Assembly: GCF_003258515.1 (NCBI RefSeq)
Contig: NZ_QGEH01000001.1
Coordinates: forward strand, 2,666,001 to 2,730,000
DNA: 64,000 bases
DNA from: Marinobacter bohaiensis
Lineage (GTDB): Bacteria > Pseudomonadota > Gammaproteobacteria > Pseudomonadales > Oleiphilaceae
Reading direction: 5' to 3'
Shown here piece after piece: positions 30,101 through 44,942 of the stretch. Under the pieces are notes generated by a model that did no database searches, had not been told where the DNA came from, and saw only the letters and a program-made list of their open reading frames with translations. Each line of letters opens with the position of its first letter. Position 1 is the stretch's first letter. The position numbers and the translations under genes were made by a program.

Positions 30101-31297
30101 ATGAACCCGAATCTAGATCGCCTACACCCTTACCCGTTTGAAAAACTGGCGGAGCTGAAAGCCGGCATTGAGCCATCGGCGCACCTGGCGCCCATCGCTC
30201 TGGGTATCGGCGAGCCCAAACATCCGGCGCCGGCATTCGTCAAACAGGTGGTCCGCGACAACCTGGACCGACTGGCCAATTACCCGACCACCAAAGGGAT
30301 GGACGAGCTGCGCCAGGCCATCGCTGATTGGGCGACGACCCGCTTCCAGCTCAAGCCCGGCACGCTCACCGCCGCGGATCATGTGATTCCGGTGAACGGC
30401 ACCCGGGAAGCCATCTTTTCGCTGATCCAGGCCGTAATCGATCCCAAGCCGGACGCCACACTGGTGACGCCCAACCCCTTCTACCAGATCTACGAGGGCG
30501 CCGCGTTCCTCGCCGGCGCCACGCCGCACTACCTGCCGTGCGATGCGGACAACCATTTCATCCCGGATTTCGAGGCGGTATCGGCCGCCGACTGGGACCG
30601 TTGCCAGGTGCTGTTCCTGTGCTCACCGGGCAATCCCAGCGGTTCCGTGATCCCGCGCGACACCCTCAAGCGGCTGATCGAACTGGCGGACCGACACGAC
30701 TTCCTGATCGCCTCGGACGAGTGTTATTCAGAGCTCTACCCGGACGAGAACAACCCGCCGGAAGGACTGCTGCAAACCTGCGCCGCCATTGGGCGCGATG
30801 ACTACGCGCGCTGCATCGTATTCCACAGTCTGTCCAAACGCAGCAACCTGCCGGGCCTGCGATCCGGTTTCGTGGCCGGCGACGCCAGCGTCCTGAAACA
30901 GTACCTGCGCTATCGCACCTACCACGGCAGCTCAATGCCGATCCAGCATCAACTGGCCAGCATCGCCGCCTGGCAGGACGAGGACCACGTGCGCGAGAAC
31001 CGGGCCGCCTACCGCGAGAAATTCGACGCGGTGGTTCCCATTCTTGCTGACGTCATGCGGGTGTCCGCCCCCGACGCAGGCTTCTATCTTTGGCCGGAGA
31101 CGCCGTTCGCCGACGATATTTTCGCCCGCGACCTGGCCGCCAGTCAGAATGTCCACGTTCTCCCCGGGCGCTATCTGTCGCGCACTATCGACGGCCATAA
31201 CCCCGGCGAAAACCGGGTCCGCATGGCCCTGGTCGCACCGCTGGAGGAATGCATCGAGGCGGCGCAACGTATTCGAACGTTTATCAAGGAGCAGTAA
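30101..31297 (+). CDS. dapC: Succinyldiaminopimelate transaminase
   Basis: PLP-dependent fold-type I aminotransferase that makes N-succinyl-LL-diaminopimelate. The lysine that binds PLP is Lys246 in FHSLSKRSNLPGLRSGF, and VNGTREAIFS and CSPGNPSG are the cofactor loops. At 398 residues it matches the DapC subfamily, and the neighbouring dapD and dapE (steps before and after) support the call over a generic aminotransferase. Confidence 0.94.
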   Translation: MNPNLDRLHPYPFEKLAELKAGIEPSAHLAPIALGIGEPKHPAPAFVKQVVRDNLDRLANYPTTKGMDELRQAIADWATTRFQLKPGTLTAADHVIPVNGTREAIFSLIQAVIDPKPDATLVTPNPFYQIYEGAAFLAGATPHYLPCDADNHFIPDFEAVSAADWDRCQVLFLCSPGNPSGSVIPRDTLKRLIELADRHDFLIASDECYSELYPDENNPPEGLLQTCAAIGRDDYARCIVFHSLSKRSNLPGLRSGFVAGDASVLKQYLRYRTYHGSSMPIQHQLASIAAWQDEDHVRENRAAYREKFDAVVPILADVMRVSAPDAGFYLWPETPFADDIFARDLAASQNVHVLPGRYLSRTIDGHNPGENRVRMALVAPLEECIEAAQRIRTFIKEQ

Positions 31298-31299
31298 CC

Positions 31300-31641
31300 G
31301 TGGATATCTACGGCATCAAGAATTGCGACACGGTCAAGAAGGCCCTCAAGTGGCTGGACGCCGCCGACAAATCCTACACCTTCCATGACTATAAAAAGGA
31401 AGGCGTGGACCCCGAGCGCCTCGCCGCCTGGGAAAGCCAGGTCGGCTGGGAAGTCCTGCTCAACCGGCGCGGCACCACCTGGCGCAAGCTGCCGGACGAG
31501 GTCCGTGATAACATTGACCGGGATTCGGCGCTGACCGTGATGCAGGAGAATCCCTCCGCCATCAAACGCCCGGTGGTCGAGAACGGCGACCAGGTGCTGG
31601 TCGGCTTCAAGGCAGACGACTGGGAAGCCCAGCTCGGCTGA
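31300..31641 (+). CDS. ArsC-like reductase family protein (YffB type)
   Basis: 113 residues starting at GTG 31300, chosen because AAGGAG sits eight bases upstream and the dapC stop is only two bases away. The thioredoxin-like fold has the single cysteine in YGIKNCDTVKKA, as in YffB/Spx-type proteins. The C-terminal RPVVE segment is typical. True arsenate reduction is unlikely, since YffB proteins lack the extra arsenate-specific features. Its repeated pairing with dap genes across gammaproteobacteria is known; the function there is not. Confidence 0.88.
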   Translation: MDIYGIKNCDTVKKALKWLDAADKSYTFHDYKKEGVDPERLAAWESQVGWEVLLNRRGTTWRKLPDEVRDNIDRDSALTVMQENPSAIKRPVVENGDQVLVGFKADDWEAQLG

Positions 31642-31727
31642 GGTCCGCCAGGAACAGATTCTGAGATTCAATGCGTGGCTGGCCAGGCCCGCCCAACACC
31701 AGATTGAGACCAAGGAGCACACCCCAC

Positions 31728-33952
<2,225 letters not shown>

Positions 33953-33975
33953 CACGCGCCCGAGCAGACGCTCAC

Positions 33976-34010
33976 AAAAAAGCCCCGGCGATGTCCCGCC
34001 GGGGCTTTTG
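33976..34010. terminator. Bidirectional terminator between dapE and glpV
   Basis: Stem AGCCCCGGCG/CGCCGGGGCT (33981-33990 and 33997-34006) with A-run before and T-run after. The two flanking genes converge here, so it should serve both. Confidence 0.92.
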
Positions 34011-34027
34011 TCGTTCAGGAAGACGAC

Positions 34028-35776
<1,749 letters not shown>

Positions 35777-35817
35777 AGCCAACCTCGTCTGCTCTTTTCA
35801 GAATCATCGACCCTTGG

Positions 35818-35929
35818 CGGAAGCCTTATGCTACAGGGAGTCGCTTCCGGTCGATCCCTTTCCCATCGGCGGCCGGAATACCGGCCACCCATCGAAAATC
35901 GCTTGTCGCACCGCCCGCTGGTGGGGCGG
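35818..35929 (-). promoter_or_regulatory. Three consecutive hairpins between glpU and glpV
   Basis: Within a 161-base gap in an otherwise tight operon are stems CGGAAGC/GCTTCCG (35818-35849), GGCCGG/CCGGCC (35871-35886) and CCGCCC/GGGCGG (35911-35929). None has a T-run. Intergenic hairpins near a binding-protein gene in importer operons often stabilise or process mRNA so that binding protein exceeds permease. That role is inferred here. Confidence 0.5.
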
Positions 35930-35937
35930 CACTGCCC

Positions 35938-36213
35938 TCACCCCCAGCGCAGAAGCACCGCCACCCAAACCACAGAAAGGACCAGGGCAATCCAGAGACT
36001 GGCCTCGGTCAGCCCCAGGAACAGCAGGTGGATATAGGCGCTGCTGAGCAACCCGATAAACAGGCGGTCGCCGCGAGTGGTGGCGATGGGCAGAAAACCC
36101 TTGCGCTCCACGCACGGTCTGGCCACTTCGAATACCGTCATCACCAGCAGGATCGCGGCAATGGTGGCGAAGAAAATGGCCGTGGGTATCGTCCACTGCA
36201 TCCAGGCAATCAT
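35938..36213 (-). CDS. glpU: Small DUF2160-like membrane protein of the glycerol importer
   Basis: 91 residues starting at ATG 36213 (GGAGG six bases upstream) with two or three transmembrane helices: one at TAIFFATIAAILLVMTVFEV, one or two in the LFIGLLSSAYIHLLFLGL to VLSVVWVAVLLR region, and a charged loop RPCVERKGFLPIATTRGD between. It begins 10 bases after glpQ. The position and topology match GlpU of GlpSTPQUV systems, whose function is not established. It could be a third membrane subunit or an assembly factor. Confidence 0.82.
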   Translation of the reverse strand: MIAWMQWTIPTAIFFATIAAILLVMTVFEVARPCVERKGFLPIATTRGDRLFIGLLSSAYIHLLFLGLTEASLWIALVLSVVWVAVLLRWG

Positions 36214-36223
36214 CACGAGCCTC

Positions 36224-37033
36224 CTATACCCGGCCCAGGGCAAAGCCCGTAGCCACATGGTTGCGAACGAACCAGACCACCAACAGGCCCGGAATAATCG
36301 TCAGCACGCCGGCCGCCGCCAGCACGCCCCAGTCGATACCGCTCGCGCCGACCGTCCGCGTCATGATGGCGCTGATGGGCTGGGCGTCGACGGACGTCAG
36401 CGTGCGCGCCAGCAACAGCTCCACCCAGGAAAACATGAAGGCGAAGAAAGCCGTCACACCGATGCCCGAGCGGATCATCGGGATGAAAATCTTGATGAAG
36501 AAGCGCGGGAAGCTGTAACCGTCAATATAGGCCATCTCGTCGTATTCCCGAGGGACGCCCGAGATAAAGCCCTCCAGAATCCACACGGCCAGGGGCACGT
36601 TGAACAGACAGTGCGCCAGTGCCACCGCAATGTGGGTGTCGAACAGGCCGATGGATGAATACAGCTGGAAGAACGGCAACAGGAACACCGCCGGCGGCGC
36701 CATGCGGTTGCTGAGCAGCCAGAAGAACAGGTGCTTGTCGCCCACGAACTTGTAACGGCTGAAGGCGTAGGCCGCAGGCAGCGCCACCAGCAGCGTAATC
36801 ACCACGTTGATCGACACGTAGATGGTCGAATTGATATAGCCCGAGTACCAACTGGGATCGGTGAAAATCACCTGATAGTTATGCAGCGTGAAGTTCTGCG
36901 GCCAGAAGGTCAGCGAGCTGAGGATTTCCTGGTTGGTCTTGAACGACATGTTCAGTAACCAGTAGATGGGCAGCATCAGCAAGACAATATAGAGACTGAT
37001 GCCAAAGCCCTTGCGACGATGATGGCTCTTCAT
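36224..37033 (-). CDS. glpQ: Glycerol ABC transporter permease
   Basis: MalG-type permease, 269 residues, six helices. The cytoplasmic EAA loop is YDEMAYIDGYSFPRFFIKIFIPM, where the coupling helix contacts the ATPase. GGAGA lies before the ATG. It starts 12 bases after glpP. The symbol follows the glycerol-importer nomenclature and is unrelated to the E. coli phosphodiesterase GlpQ. Confidence 0.9.
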   Translation of the reverse strand: MKSHHRRKGFGISLYIVLLMLPIYWLLNMSFKTNQEILSSLTFWPQNFTLHNYQVIFTDPSWYSGYINSTIYVSINVVITLLVALPAAYAFSRYKFVGDKHLFFWLLSNRMAPPAVFLLPFFQLYSSIGLFDTHIAVALAHCLFNVPLAVWILEGFISGVPREYDEMAYIDGYSFPRFFIKIFIPMIRSGIGVTAFFAFMFSWVELLLARTLTSVDAQPISAIMTRTVGASGIDWGVLAAAGVLTIIPGLLVVWFVRNHVATGFALGRV

Positions 37034-37045
37034 GATCCGTCTCCC

Positions 37046-37912
<867 letters not shown>

Positions 37913-37925
37913 ACTCGAATCTCCC

Positions 37926-39033
<1,108 letters not shown>

Positions 39034-39041
<8 letters not shown>

Positions 39042-40146
39042 GCGCCGCACCTCCTTCGCCCGCTCCGGTTTCATGGGCCGGCGCATGCACCAGTTCGCCG
39101 GCCTGGTTGAACACGAACAGCTTGCCAATCGGCAGGTAGATCTTGATTGGCGTTTCCGTGTGGTACTCGTGAACCCCCATCAACTGCAACACCAGCTCGA
39201 AATGATCGTTTTTTACGTGCATGAAGGTTTCCGAACCGGAGATTTCCGCCAGCTCGACGGTCATCGCCAGTTCCAGGTCGTCCTCGTTCTGCGGCACCAG
39301 GCTGATATGACTGGGGCGGATGCCGAACTGGTAGGCGTCCGGCTCCAGAGCCTTGAGCTCGCGGGTCAGCGGGTGGTGGGCGTACTCATCGAAGGTGACG
39401 TCGTTCTCGGTGACCCGGCCGGGCATGAAGTTGATGGGCGGCTCGCTGAACAGTTCGGCGGCCGTCACGCTGGCCGGCTTGCGGTACACCTGAGTCACCG
39501 GTCCGCTCTGAATGATGCGCCCTTCGTGCAACAGTGTGGTGTGGCCGCCCAGCGCCAGCGCCTCATTGGGCTCGGTCGTGGCGTACACCGCGATGCAATT
39601 GCGCTCACGGAACAGGGCGCGCAGCTCGGTGCGCAGCTCCTCACGCAGCTTGTAGTCGAGGTTGACCAACGGCTCGTCGAACAGGATCAGGCTGGCATCC
39701 TTGACCAGCGCCCGCGCCATGGCCGTGCGCTGTTGCTGACCGCCGGACAGCTCCAGCGGATAGCGCTTGAGCAGCGGCTCGATGCGCAGCATCGCGGCGG
39801 TTTCCTGTACCCGCCGCTCGATCTCGGATCGGGGCATGCGCGCCAGTTTCAGGGGCGAGGCAATGTTGTCCCAGACGGTCAGGTTCGGATAGTTGATGAA
39901 CTGCTGGTAGATCATCGAGATGTTGCGCTTCTGCACGGACTGGCCAGTCACGTCCTGGCCATCCACCAGCACACGGCCCTCGTCAGGCCGGTCCAGGCCC
40001 GCCATCAGTCGCATCAGCGAGGTCTTGCCGGCCAGCGTCCGGCCCAGCAACACGTTGAACGAGCCGGCCTCGAAGGTGATGTCGGCGGCGTCGATATGGG
40101 CGACACCGTCTACGGTTCGGGAAACGTTCTCCAGGGTCAGCGACAT
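39034..40146 (-). CDS. glpS: Glycerol ABC transporter ATPase lacking the switch histidine
   Basis: 370-residue MalK-like ATPase and first gene of the importer operon. Walker A is GRTLAGKT (35-42), the signature LSGGQ is normal (133-137) and Walker B keeps Glu158. The H-loop histidine is replaced: VYATTEP has Thr191 where GlpT has His199. The C-terminal regulatory domain is present. It is read from a promoter region that carries a sigma-54 sequence and a GlpR-type operator. Confidence 0.9.
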
Positions 40147-40206
40147 GCGCCTTGGATCCTTGTTTTTATTTTCGGATCACCGCGCGCCGGATTGCATCAG
40201 CGCACG

Positions 40207-40218
40207 TTCGTATACGAA
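40207..40218. promoter_or_regulatory. GlpR-type operator at the glpS promoter
   Basis: Perfect palindrome TTCGTATACGAA matches the TTCG-N4-CGAA core of GlpR operators known in E. coli. It lies 10-20 bases downstream of the -12 element, so bound repressor would cover the start of transcription. GlpR is encoded at 44128. Confidence 0.7.
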
Positions 40219-40227
40219 TACAATGGC

Positions 40228-40243
40228 GCAATGAACATACCAA
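40228..40243 (-). promoter_or_regulatory. Sigma-54 promoter of the glpSTPQUV operon
   Basis: On the minus strand TTGGTATGTTCATTGC has the -24 GG and -12 GC exactly 10 bases apart, a good match to the TTGGCACG-N4-TTGC consensus. The divergent gene encodes a sigma-54 activator. Transcription would start near 40216 and leave a leader of about 70 bases before glpS. Confidence 0.7.
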
Positions 40244-40333
40244 TGTCCCAACATAAACCGTCAAAATCCCACAAAACACTGATTAAAAATAACTAAATAA
40301 AATGATTCGCGAACAGGGAAGGCGTTCGTGTTT

Positions 40334-40345
40334 TTCGTTTTCGAA
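40334..40345. promoter_or_regulatory. Second GlpR-type box in the glpS/activator gap
   Basis: TTCGTTTTCGAA again fits TTCG-N4-CGAA. It is 100 bases upstream of the sigma-54 element and about 110 before the activator gene. AATGATTCG (40301-40309) and CGAATCATT (40342-40350) also form a 9-base inverted repeat across it. It may affect the activator gene or loop with the box at 40207. Confidence 0.5.
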
Positions 40346-40351
40346 TCATTG

Positions 40352-40366
40352 TGTTCAATATGAACA
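40352..40366. promoter_or_regulatory. Palindromic candidate activator site (UAS)
   Basis: TGTTCAATATGAACA is a perfect 15-base palindrome about 110 bases upstream of the -24 element, the normal distance for a sigma-54 enhancer. More GAACA half-sites follow at 40376, 40385 and 40397. The adjacent activator has a Fis-type helix-turn-helix suited to such dyads. The remaining part of this 311-base gap is AT-rich with no gene. Confidence 0.5.
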
Positions 40367-40457
40367 TTGACAAGCGAACACCCTGAACACAATACTGAAC
40401 AAAAATTGCGCACACCCGCTCGGCAAACAATCACAACAAACAAGGCAGGTCATCACC

Positions 40458-42311
40458 GTGAGCAGGACGCCCACCTCCGACGATTTTGGCGATCTCATCG
40501 CCGCTTCCTGGACTCGTTGCCAGGCCATGGGCCTGAGCCACGCCACGCCAGCAGGCACCCACCGGATAGCCACTCCGGAACCGGCGCAGCGCTTTGCCCT
40601 GCTGCTTGAGACCACCGAACGGGAAGTACTGCCCTATTACGAGAACATACTTGCCAACAGCCGCTCCCTGATCCTGCTGGCCGACCACGAAGGCCGGCTG
40701 CTCAAGCACTGGGGCGACCGGCGTTTCATTGAGCCGGGGCGGGAAGCCCTGTTCGAAACCGGAACCAGTTGGCAGGAACGCGACAACGGCACCAACGCCA
40801 TCGGTACCGCCATCGCTTCGGGCCAGGCGGTGCAGGTGCAGCGCAACGAGCACTTCCTGACCGCCAACCGCTTCATGACCGGCTGCGCCGCGCCGATCCT
40901 GGACGCGGAACAGAACCTGGTCGGCGTGCTTAACGTATCCAGCGATGCCTATCTTCCCCAGGCCCACACCCTGGGCATGGTCAAGCTGATGGCCACCGCC
41001 GTGGAGAACCGGCTATTGGTGCACCAGTACGGCGGCGGTTGTGCCCTGCTGACCTTCAACACCAACGCTGACAACCTGGACAGCCAGTGGTCGGGCCTGC
41101 TCGCCATCGATGCCGACGGCGAGGTAATGGCCGCCAACCGCCGTGCCGCCCAATTGCTGGGCACCGACCTCCTGCACCAGCCGATCACCGGCCTGGTGGA
41201 CATGTCGCTCTCCAGTCTGCTGAACCAATCGGATGACCACACCTTTCCGCTGCAGGCACGAACCCGCCGACACCTCTACGCCAGCCTGCGCAAACCCGAC
41301 CGGCGCAGCGGCGAAGCGCCGGCTGCCAAGCAGCACGCCCGGCACCCGCAAAGTGCCGCGGGCTTTCGTAACGTGGAGTTCGGCGACGCCCAGATCCAGC
41401 GCTGTATCCGCCAGGCCACACGCGTGGCGGGCCGGGACATCCCCATCCTGATCCAGGGGGAAACCGGTGTTGGCAAAGAGGTGTTCGTAAAAGCGCTGCA
41501 CCAGGCGAGCGCCCGCCGGGAGAAACCGCTGGTGGCCGTCAACTGCGCGGCGATTCCATCGGAGCTGGTGGAATCGGAGCTGTTCGGCTACGCCAAGGGC
41601 GCCTTTACTGGCGCCAGTCTGCAGGGGTCGACCGGGCTGATCCGCAAGGCCGATGGCGGGATACTTTTCCTGGACGAAATCGGCGAGATGCCGGCCCGGG
41701 CCCAGGCCCGGCTATTAAGGGTACTGCAGGAGCGGGAGGTGCTGCCGGTTGGCGCCACCGAAGCCTATCCAGTGAACATCCATCTGGTTTCGGCGACCAA
41801 CCAGCCGTTGAAGGAACGGATTGAAAGCGGGGTGTTCCGACGGGATCTCTACTACCGGATCAGCGGGCTCGCCCTGGAGCTGCCTCCACTGCGCCAGCGC
41901 ACCGACCGGCGCTCGCTGATCCGCCACATCCACACGCTTTACCGGGACAGCGACCAGCCCAGCGCCCTGCCCGATGCCATCCTCGATCTGCTGGAGCAGC
42001 ATCCCTGGCCGGGCAACGTGCGCCAGTTGATCAACGTGATGCAGGTGGCCCTGGCCATGGCCGGCCCGGAACCGGTGGAAACCTGGCACCTGCCGGACGA
42101 CTTCCTGCAGGATCTGCAGCTGGCCACGGTGACGCCCATCGAACCGGCGCTGGCCGTCAGCCGCCCCGCCGGATCCGGGCCCGGCTCGACGCTCGACGCG
42201 CTGCTGGAAGTCTACAACCGGCACCAGGGCAATGTGTCCCGAACCGCCCGCCACCTGGGCTTCAGCCGCAACACCGTGTACAAACGGCTGCGGGAGCTGG
42301 GCGTGCGTTGA
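40458..42311 (+). CDS. AcoR-like sigma-54-dependent transcriptional activator
   Basis: 617 residues, GTG start. The N-terminal GAF-type sensory domain (about 50-200) is of the AcoR class, then a linker with PAS-like features, then an AAA+ domain with Walker A GETGVGKE (about 333-340), the GAFTGA sigma-54 contact loop at 381-386, and Walker B GGILFLDEIGE. The C-terminus is a Fis-type helix-turn-helix (NVSRTARHLGFSRNTVYKRL). Divergent from glpS with a sigma-54 promoter between, it most likely activates the glycerol importer in response to a small metabolite. The ligand is unknown. Confidence 0.92.
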   Translation: MSRTPTSDDFGDLIAASWTRCQAMGLSHATPAGTHRIATPEPAQRFALLLETTEREVLPYYENILANSRSLILLADHEGRLLKHWGDRRFIEPGREALFETGTSWQERDNGTNAIGTAIASGQAVQVQRNEHFLTANRFMTGCAAPILDAEQNLVGVLNVSSDAYLPQAHTLGMVKLMATAVENRLLVHQYGGGCALLTFNTNADNLDSQWSGLLAIDADGEVMAANRRAAQLLGTDLLHQPITGLVDMSLSSLLNQSDDHTFPLQARTRRHLYASLRKPDRRSGEAPAAKQHARHPQSAAGFRNVEFGDAQIQRCIRQATRVAGRDIPILIQGETGVGKEVFVKALHQASARREKPLVAVNCAAIPSELVESELFGYAKGAFTGASLQGSTGLIRKADGGILFLDEIGEMPARAQARLLRVLQEREVLPVGATEAYPVNIHLVSATNQPLKERIESGVFRRDLYYRISGLALELPPLRQRTDRRSLIRHIHTLYRDSDQPSALPDAILDLLEQHPWPGNVRQLINVMQVALAMAGPEPVETWHLPDDFLQDLQLATVTPIEPALAVSRPAGSGPGSTLDALLEVYNRHQGNVSRTARHLGFSRNTVYKRLRELGVR

Positions 42312-42335
42312 ACGCCGCCCGGCTGCGGAAGTCGG

Positions 42336-43814
42336 TCAGTCCTGCAGACGGTTCACCGCTTCGACCCACCCCTCGTAGAGCCGGTCTCGGGTTTCCTTGG
42401 TCATCTCCGGGGTGAAGCTGCGGTCGCATTGCCAGAGCTGTTCCAGCGCTTCCAGGGACTCGAACACGCCGGCCTTGAGGCCCGCCAGATAGGCCGCACC
42501 CAGGGCGGTAGTTTCGATCAGTCTGGGTCGGTCAACGGTAGCCCCCAGGATATCCGCCAGGAACTGCAGCACCCAGTTGTTCTCCACCATGCCGCCGTCC
42601 ACCCGCAGCGCCACCGGCCGCACGCCGTCGCGCTCCATGGCTTTCTGCAGATCCTTGGTCTGGTAGCACACCGACTGCAGCCCGGCGGTGACGATTTCCT
42701 TGATCCCCGTATCCCGGGTCAGGCCGAAAATCGCTCCGCGCGCCTTGGGGTCCCAATAGGGTGCACCCAGCCCGGTGAACGCCGGCACCAGGTAGACGCC
42801 GTGATTGGCCGGGGTCTGTTCCGCCAGGGATTCCGTTTCCTTTGCCATGCGGATCAGCTTGATGCCGTCCCGCAACCACTGGATGGCGGCCCCGGCGATG
42901 AAGATGCTGCCCTCCAGGGCGTAGGTGGTCTTGCCATTGAGGCGGTAGGCCACGGTGGTCAGCAACCGCGATTCGGAATGCAGCGGTTTATCGCCGGTGT
43001 TGAGCATGAGGAAGCAACCGGTGCCGTAAGTGCTCTTGGCCATGCCCTCGCGGAAACAGGTCTGACCGAACAAGGCCGCCTGCTGGTCGCCCGCCATGCC
43101 GTACACCGGCACCGTCCCGCCGAGCAGATCGGCCTCGATGTCCCCAAAGTCGTCCGCCGAATCCTTCACCTCCGGCAGCAGCGATTCGGGCACGTTGAAC
43201 AGGGCCAGCAGGTCCTTGTCCCAACGCTGTTCGTGGATGTTGAACAGCAGGGTGCGGGAGGCGTTGGTGGCGTCGGTCAGGTGCCTGCGGCCACCGGTCA
43301 GCCGCCACAGCAGGAAGGTGTCGACCGTGCCGAAGGCCAGCTCTCCCCGCTCGGCGCGAGCCTGGGCCCCTTCCACATTGTCCAGGATCCAGCGAATTTT
43401 GGTGGCGGAGAAGTAAGGGTCCGCCAGCAGACCGGTCTTGTCCTGAATCACCGGCTCGTGGCCCTCGTCTTTCAGAGTACGGCAGAGGGTCGCGGCGCGG
43501 CGGTCCTGCCAGACGATGGCGTGGTAGATGGGCTTGCCGGTCTGGCGATCCCAGATCACCGTGGTTTCACGCTGGTTGGTGATGCCGATTCCGGCCAGAT
43601 CGCCAGCGCCGATGCCGGCTTTTTCCATGGCTTCGCGGCAGGTCCGCAGCACCGAATCCCAGATGTCTTCCGGATCGTGCTCCACCCAGCCACTCTCGGG
43701 AAAATGCTGCGGAAATTCCTGCTGGCTGACCGCGCGGACCTCGGCCCTTTCATCGAAAATCATGGCCCGGGAACTGGTCGTGCCCTGGTCGATTGCCAAG
43801 ATATAACGCGTCAT
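42336..43814 (-). CDS. glpK: Glycerol kinase
   Basis: FGGY-family kinase, 492 residues, phosphorylating glycerol to glycerol 3-phosphate, which traps it in the cell. [13 protein letters not shown] is the first phosphate loop, [10 protein letters not shown] and [12 protein letters not shown] line the substrate site, and GGMVENNW and [12 protein letters not shown] are FGGY signatures. It converges with the activator (24-base gap) and diverges from glpR across a region with two GlpR-type boxes. Confidence 0.98.
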   Translation of the reverse strand: MTRYILAIDQGTTSSRAMIFDERAEVRAVSQQEFPQHFPESGWVEHDPEDIWDSVLRTCREAMEKAGIGAGDLAGIGITNQRETTVIWDRQTGKPIYHAIVWQDRRAATLCRTLKDEGHEPVIQDKTGLLADPYFSATKIRWILDNVEGAQARAERGELAFGTVDTFLLWRLTGGRRHLTDATNASRTLLFNIHEQRWDKDLLALFNVPESLLPEVKDSADDFGDIEADLLGGTVPVYGMAGDQQAALFGQTCFREGMAKSTYGTGCFLMLNTGDKPLHSESRLLTTVAYRLNGKTTYALEGSIFIAGAAIQWLRDGIKLIRMAKETESLAEQTPANHGVYLVPAFTGLGAPYWDPKARGAIFGLTRDTGIKEIVTAGLQSVCYQTKDLQKAMERDGVRPVALRVDGGMVENNWVLQFLADILGATVDRPRLIETTALGAAYLAGLKAGVFESLEALEQLWQCDRSFTPEMTKETRDRLYEGWVEAVNRLQD

Positions 43815-43967
43815 GCTTGCCCCCTGTCCACCGTCTTATTGCACCAGTACGTTGCCGCACCAAGGCGTGCGTTCTTGTTCGGTTCGCGGAAACAGCCGGC
43901 GACGCGGTTTGACCCAGGATGCCCGCCGGTCCATTTCCCTGAAAGCCCTGCGGGCATTCTTGCGCTT

Positions 43968-44003
43968 TTCGCAAACGAATCCAAATATTTTTTCGTTTAC
44001 GAT
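43968..44003. promoter_or_regulatory. Tandem GlpR-type operators between glpK and glpR
   Basis: TTCGCAAACGAA (43968-43979) is a perfect TTCG-N4-CGAA box, and TTCGTTTACGAT (43992-44003) differs at one core base. Their centres are 24 bases apart, close to two helical turns, favouring cooperative binding. They lie in the 313-base divergent gap and can control glpK and glpR together. I see no gene in the rest of the gap. Confidence 0.65.
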
Positions 44004-44042
44004 GATCGTGGCGCCCGTATTCCGGCCAGGCACTTGCCAGAC

Positions 44043-44051
44043 TGCTATGAT
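44043..44051 (+). promoter_or_regulatory. Extended -10 promoter for glpR
   Basis: TGCTATGAT has the TGn extension and five of six -10 bases; no convincing -35 box lies upstream, as is common for extended -10 promoters. It ends 76 bases before the glpR start and 40 bases after the tandem operators. Confidence 0.45.
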
Positions 44052-44127
44052 TGCCCTGTAATCTCATGATTTACCGGCATTCAATGCCACGCATTGCGCA
44101 CGGCGCAAACGAACCAGGCGAACCGAT

Positions 44128-44886
44128 ATGGCACAGAAACACCGTCAGGACCTGATCATGGAGCTGATCGAAAAGACCGGCTTCGTGACCACCGAACAAC
44201 TGGTGGAGCATTTTCAGGTGACGCCCCAGACCATCCGCCGCGACCTCAACCAGTTGGCCCGGCAGAGCCGCGTGCGGCGCCATCACGGCGGGGCGGGCGT
44301 CGATTCCAGTACCGTCAACACCGCTTACCAGGCGCGCAAGATCATGGAGCTGGAAGCCAAGGAACGCATCGCCCAGAGCCTGGTGCGGATGATTCCCGAC
44401 GGTGCCTCGCTGTTCATCAACATCGGCACCACCACCGAGACCATCGCCCGCGCCCTGCTGGGTCACAGCAACCTCAAGGTCGTCACCAACAATCTGCATG
44501 TGGCATCGATTCTCGCCAGCCGGGAAGACTGCAGCATCATCATCGCCGGGGGCGAAGTGCGTAATCGCGACGGCGGCATCGTCGGCGAGGCGACCCGGGA
44601 TTTCATCAACCAGTTCAAGATGGATTTCGGCATCGTCGGCATCAGCGGCATCCACATGGACGGTTCCCTGCTCGATTTCGACTACCGCGAGGTGCGTGTC
44701 GCCCAGACCATTATGGCCAATTCCCAGCAAGTGCTGCTGGCCGCCGACCACTCCAAGTTCGGCCGCAACGCCATGGTAAGACTGGGCAGCATTACCCAGG
44801 CCGACCACTTCTTCACCGACCAGGCACCGCCCCTGGAAATCCGCCAACTGCTGGACGACAACGACGTGCGCCTGCACGTGGTCTGA
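44128..44886 (+). CDS. glpR: DeoR-family glycerol-3-phosphate regulon repressor
   Basis: 252 residues. The N-terminal helix-turn-helix (residues 5-55) has the DeoR signature VTPQTIRRDLNQLARQSRVRRHHGG. The C-terminal DeoRC sensor domain (about 75-235) has the INIGTTTETIA phosphosugar loop. Repression is expected to be relieved by glycerol 3-phosphate. It stands between glpK and glpD, and boxes matching its known operator core occur upstream of all glp units in the window. Confidence 0.95.
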   Translation: MAQKHRQDLIMELIEKTGFVTTEQLVEHFQVTPQTIRRDLNQLARQSRVRRHHGGAGVDSSTVNTAYQARKIMELEAKERIAQSLVRMIPDGASLFINIGTTTETIARALLGHSNLKVVTNNLHVASILASREDCSIIIAGGEVRNRDGGIVGEATRDFINQFKMDFGIVGISGIHMDGSLLDFDYREVRVAQTIMANSQQVLLAADHSKFGRNAMVRLGSITQADHFFTDQAPPLEIRQLLDDNDVRLHVV

Positions 44887-44889
44887 TGC

Positions 44890-44914
44890 AAACACCCGAC
44901 GTTTTGGGTGTTTT
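44890..44914 (+). terminator. Terminator of glpR
   Basis: AAACACCC/GGGTGTTT stem with an eight-base loop starting just after the glpR stop, followed by TTCTAAAA. The stem has moderate strength, so some read-through into glpD is possible. Confidence 0.65.
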
Positions 44915-44942
44915 CTAAAATGTTCGTTTTTTGTCGGTTGTT

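Noticed and set aside
31300-31641. Arsenate reductase
   Set aside because: It is a YffB/Spx-type relative within a lysine-synthesis cluster and no arsenic genes are nearby.
42429-44069. 546-codon open frame on the plus strand
   Set aside because: Antisense to glpK and runs through the glpK/glpR operator region; low-complexity His/Gln/Gly-rich translation with no motif.
43815-44127. Sigma-54 promoter upstream of glpK
   Set aside because: GG and GC pairs occur on the minus strand but not at the required 10-base spacing.
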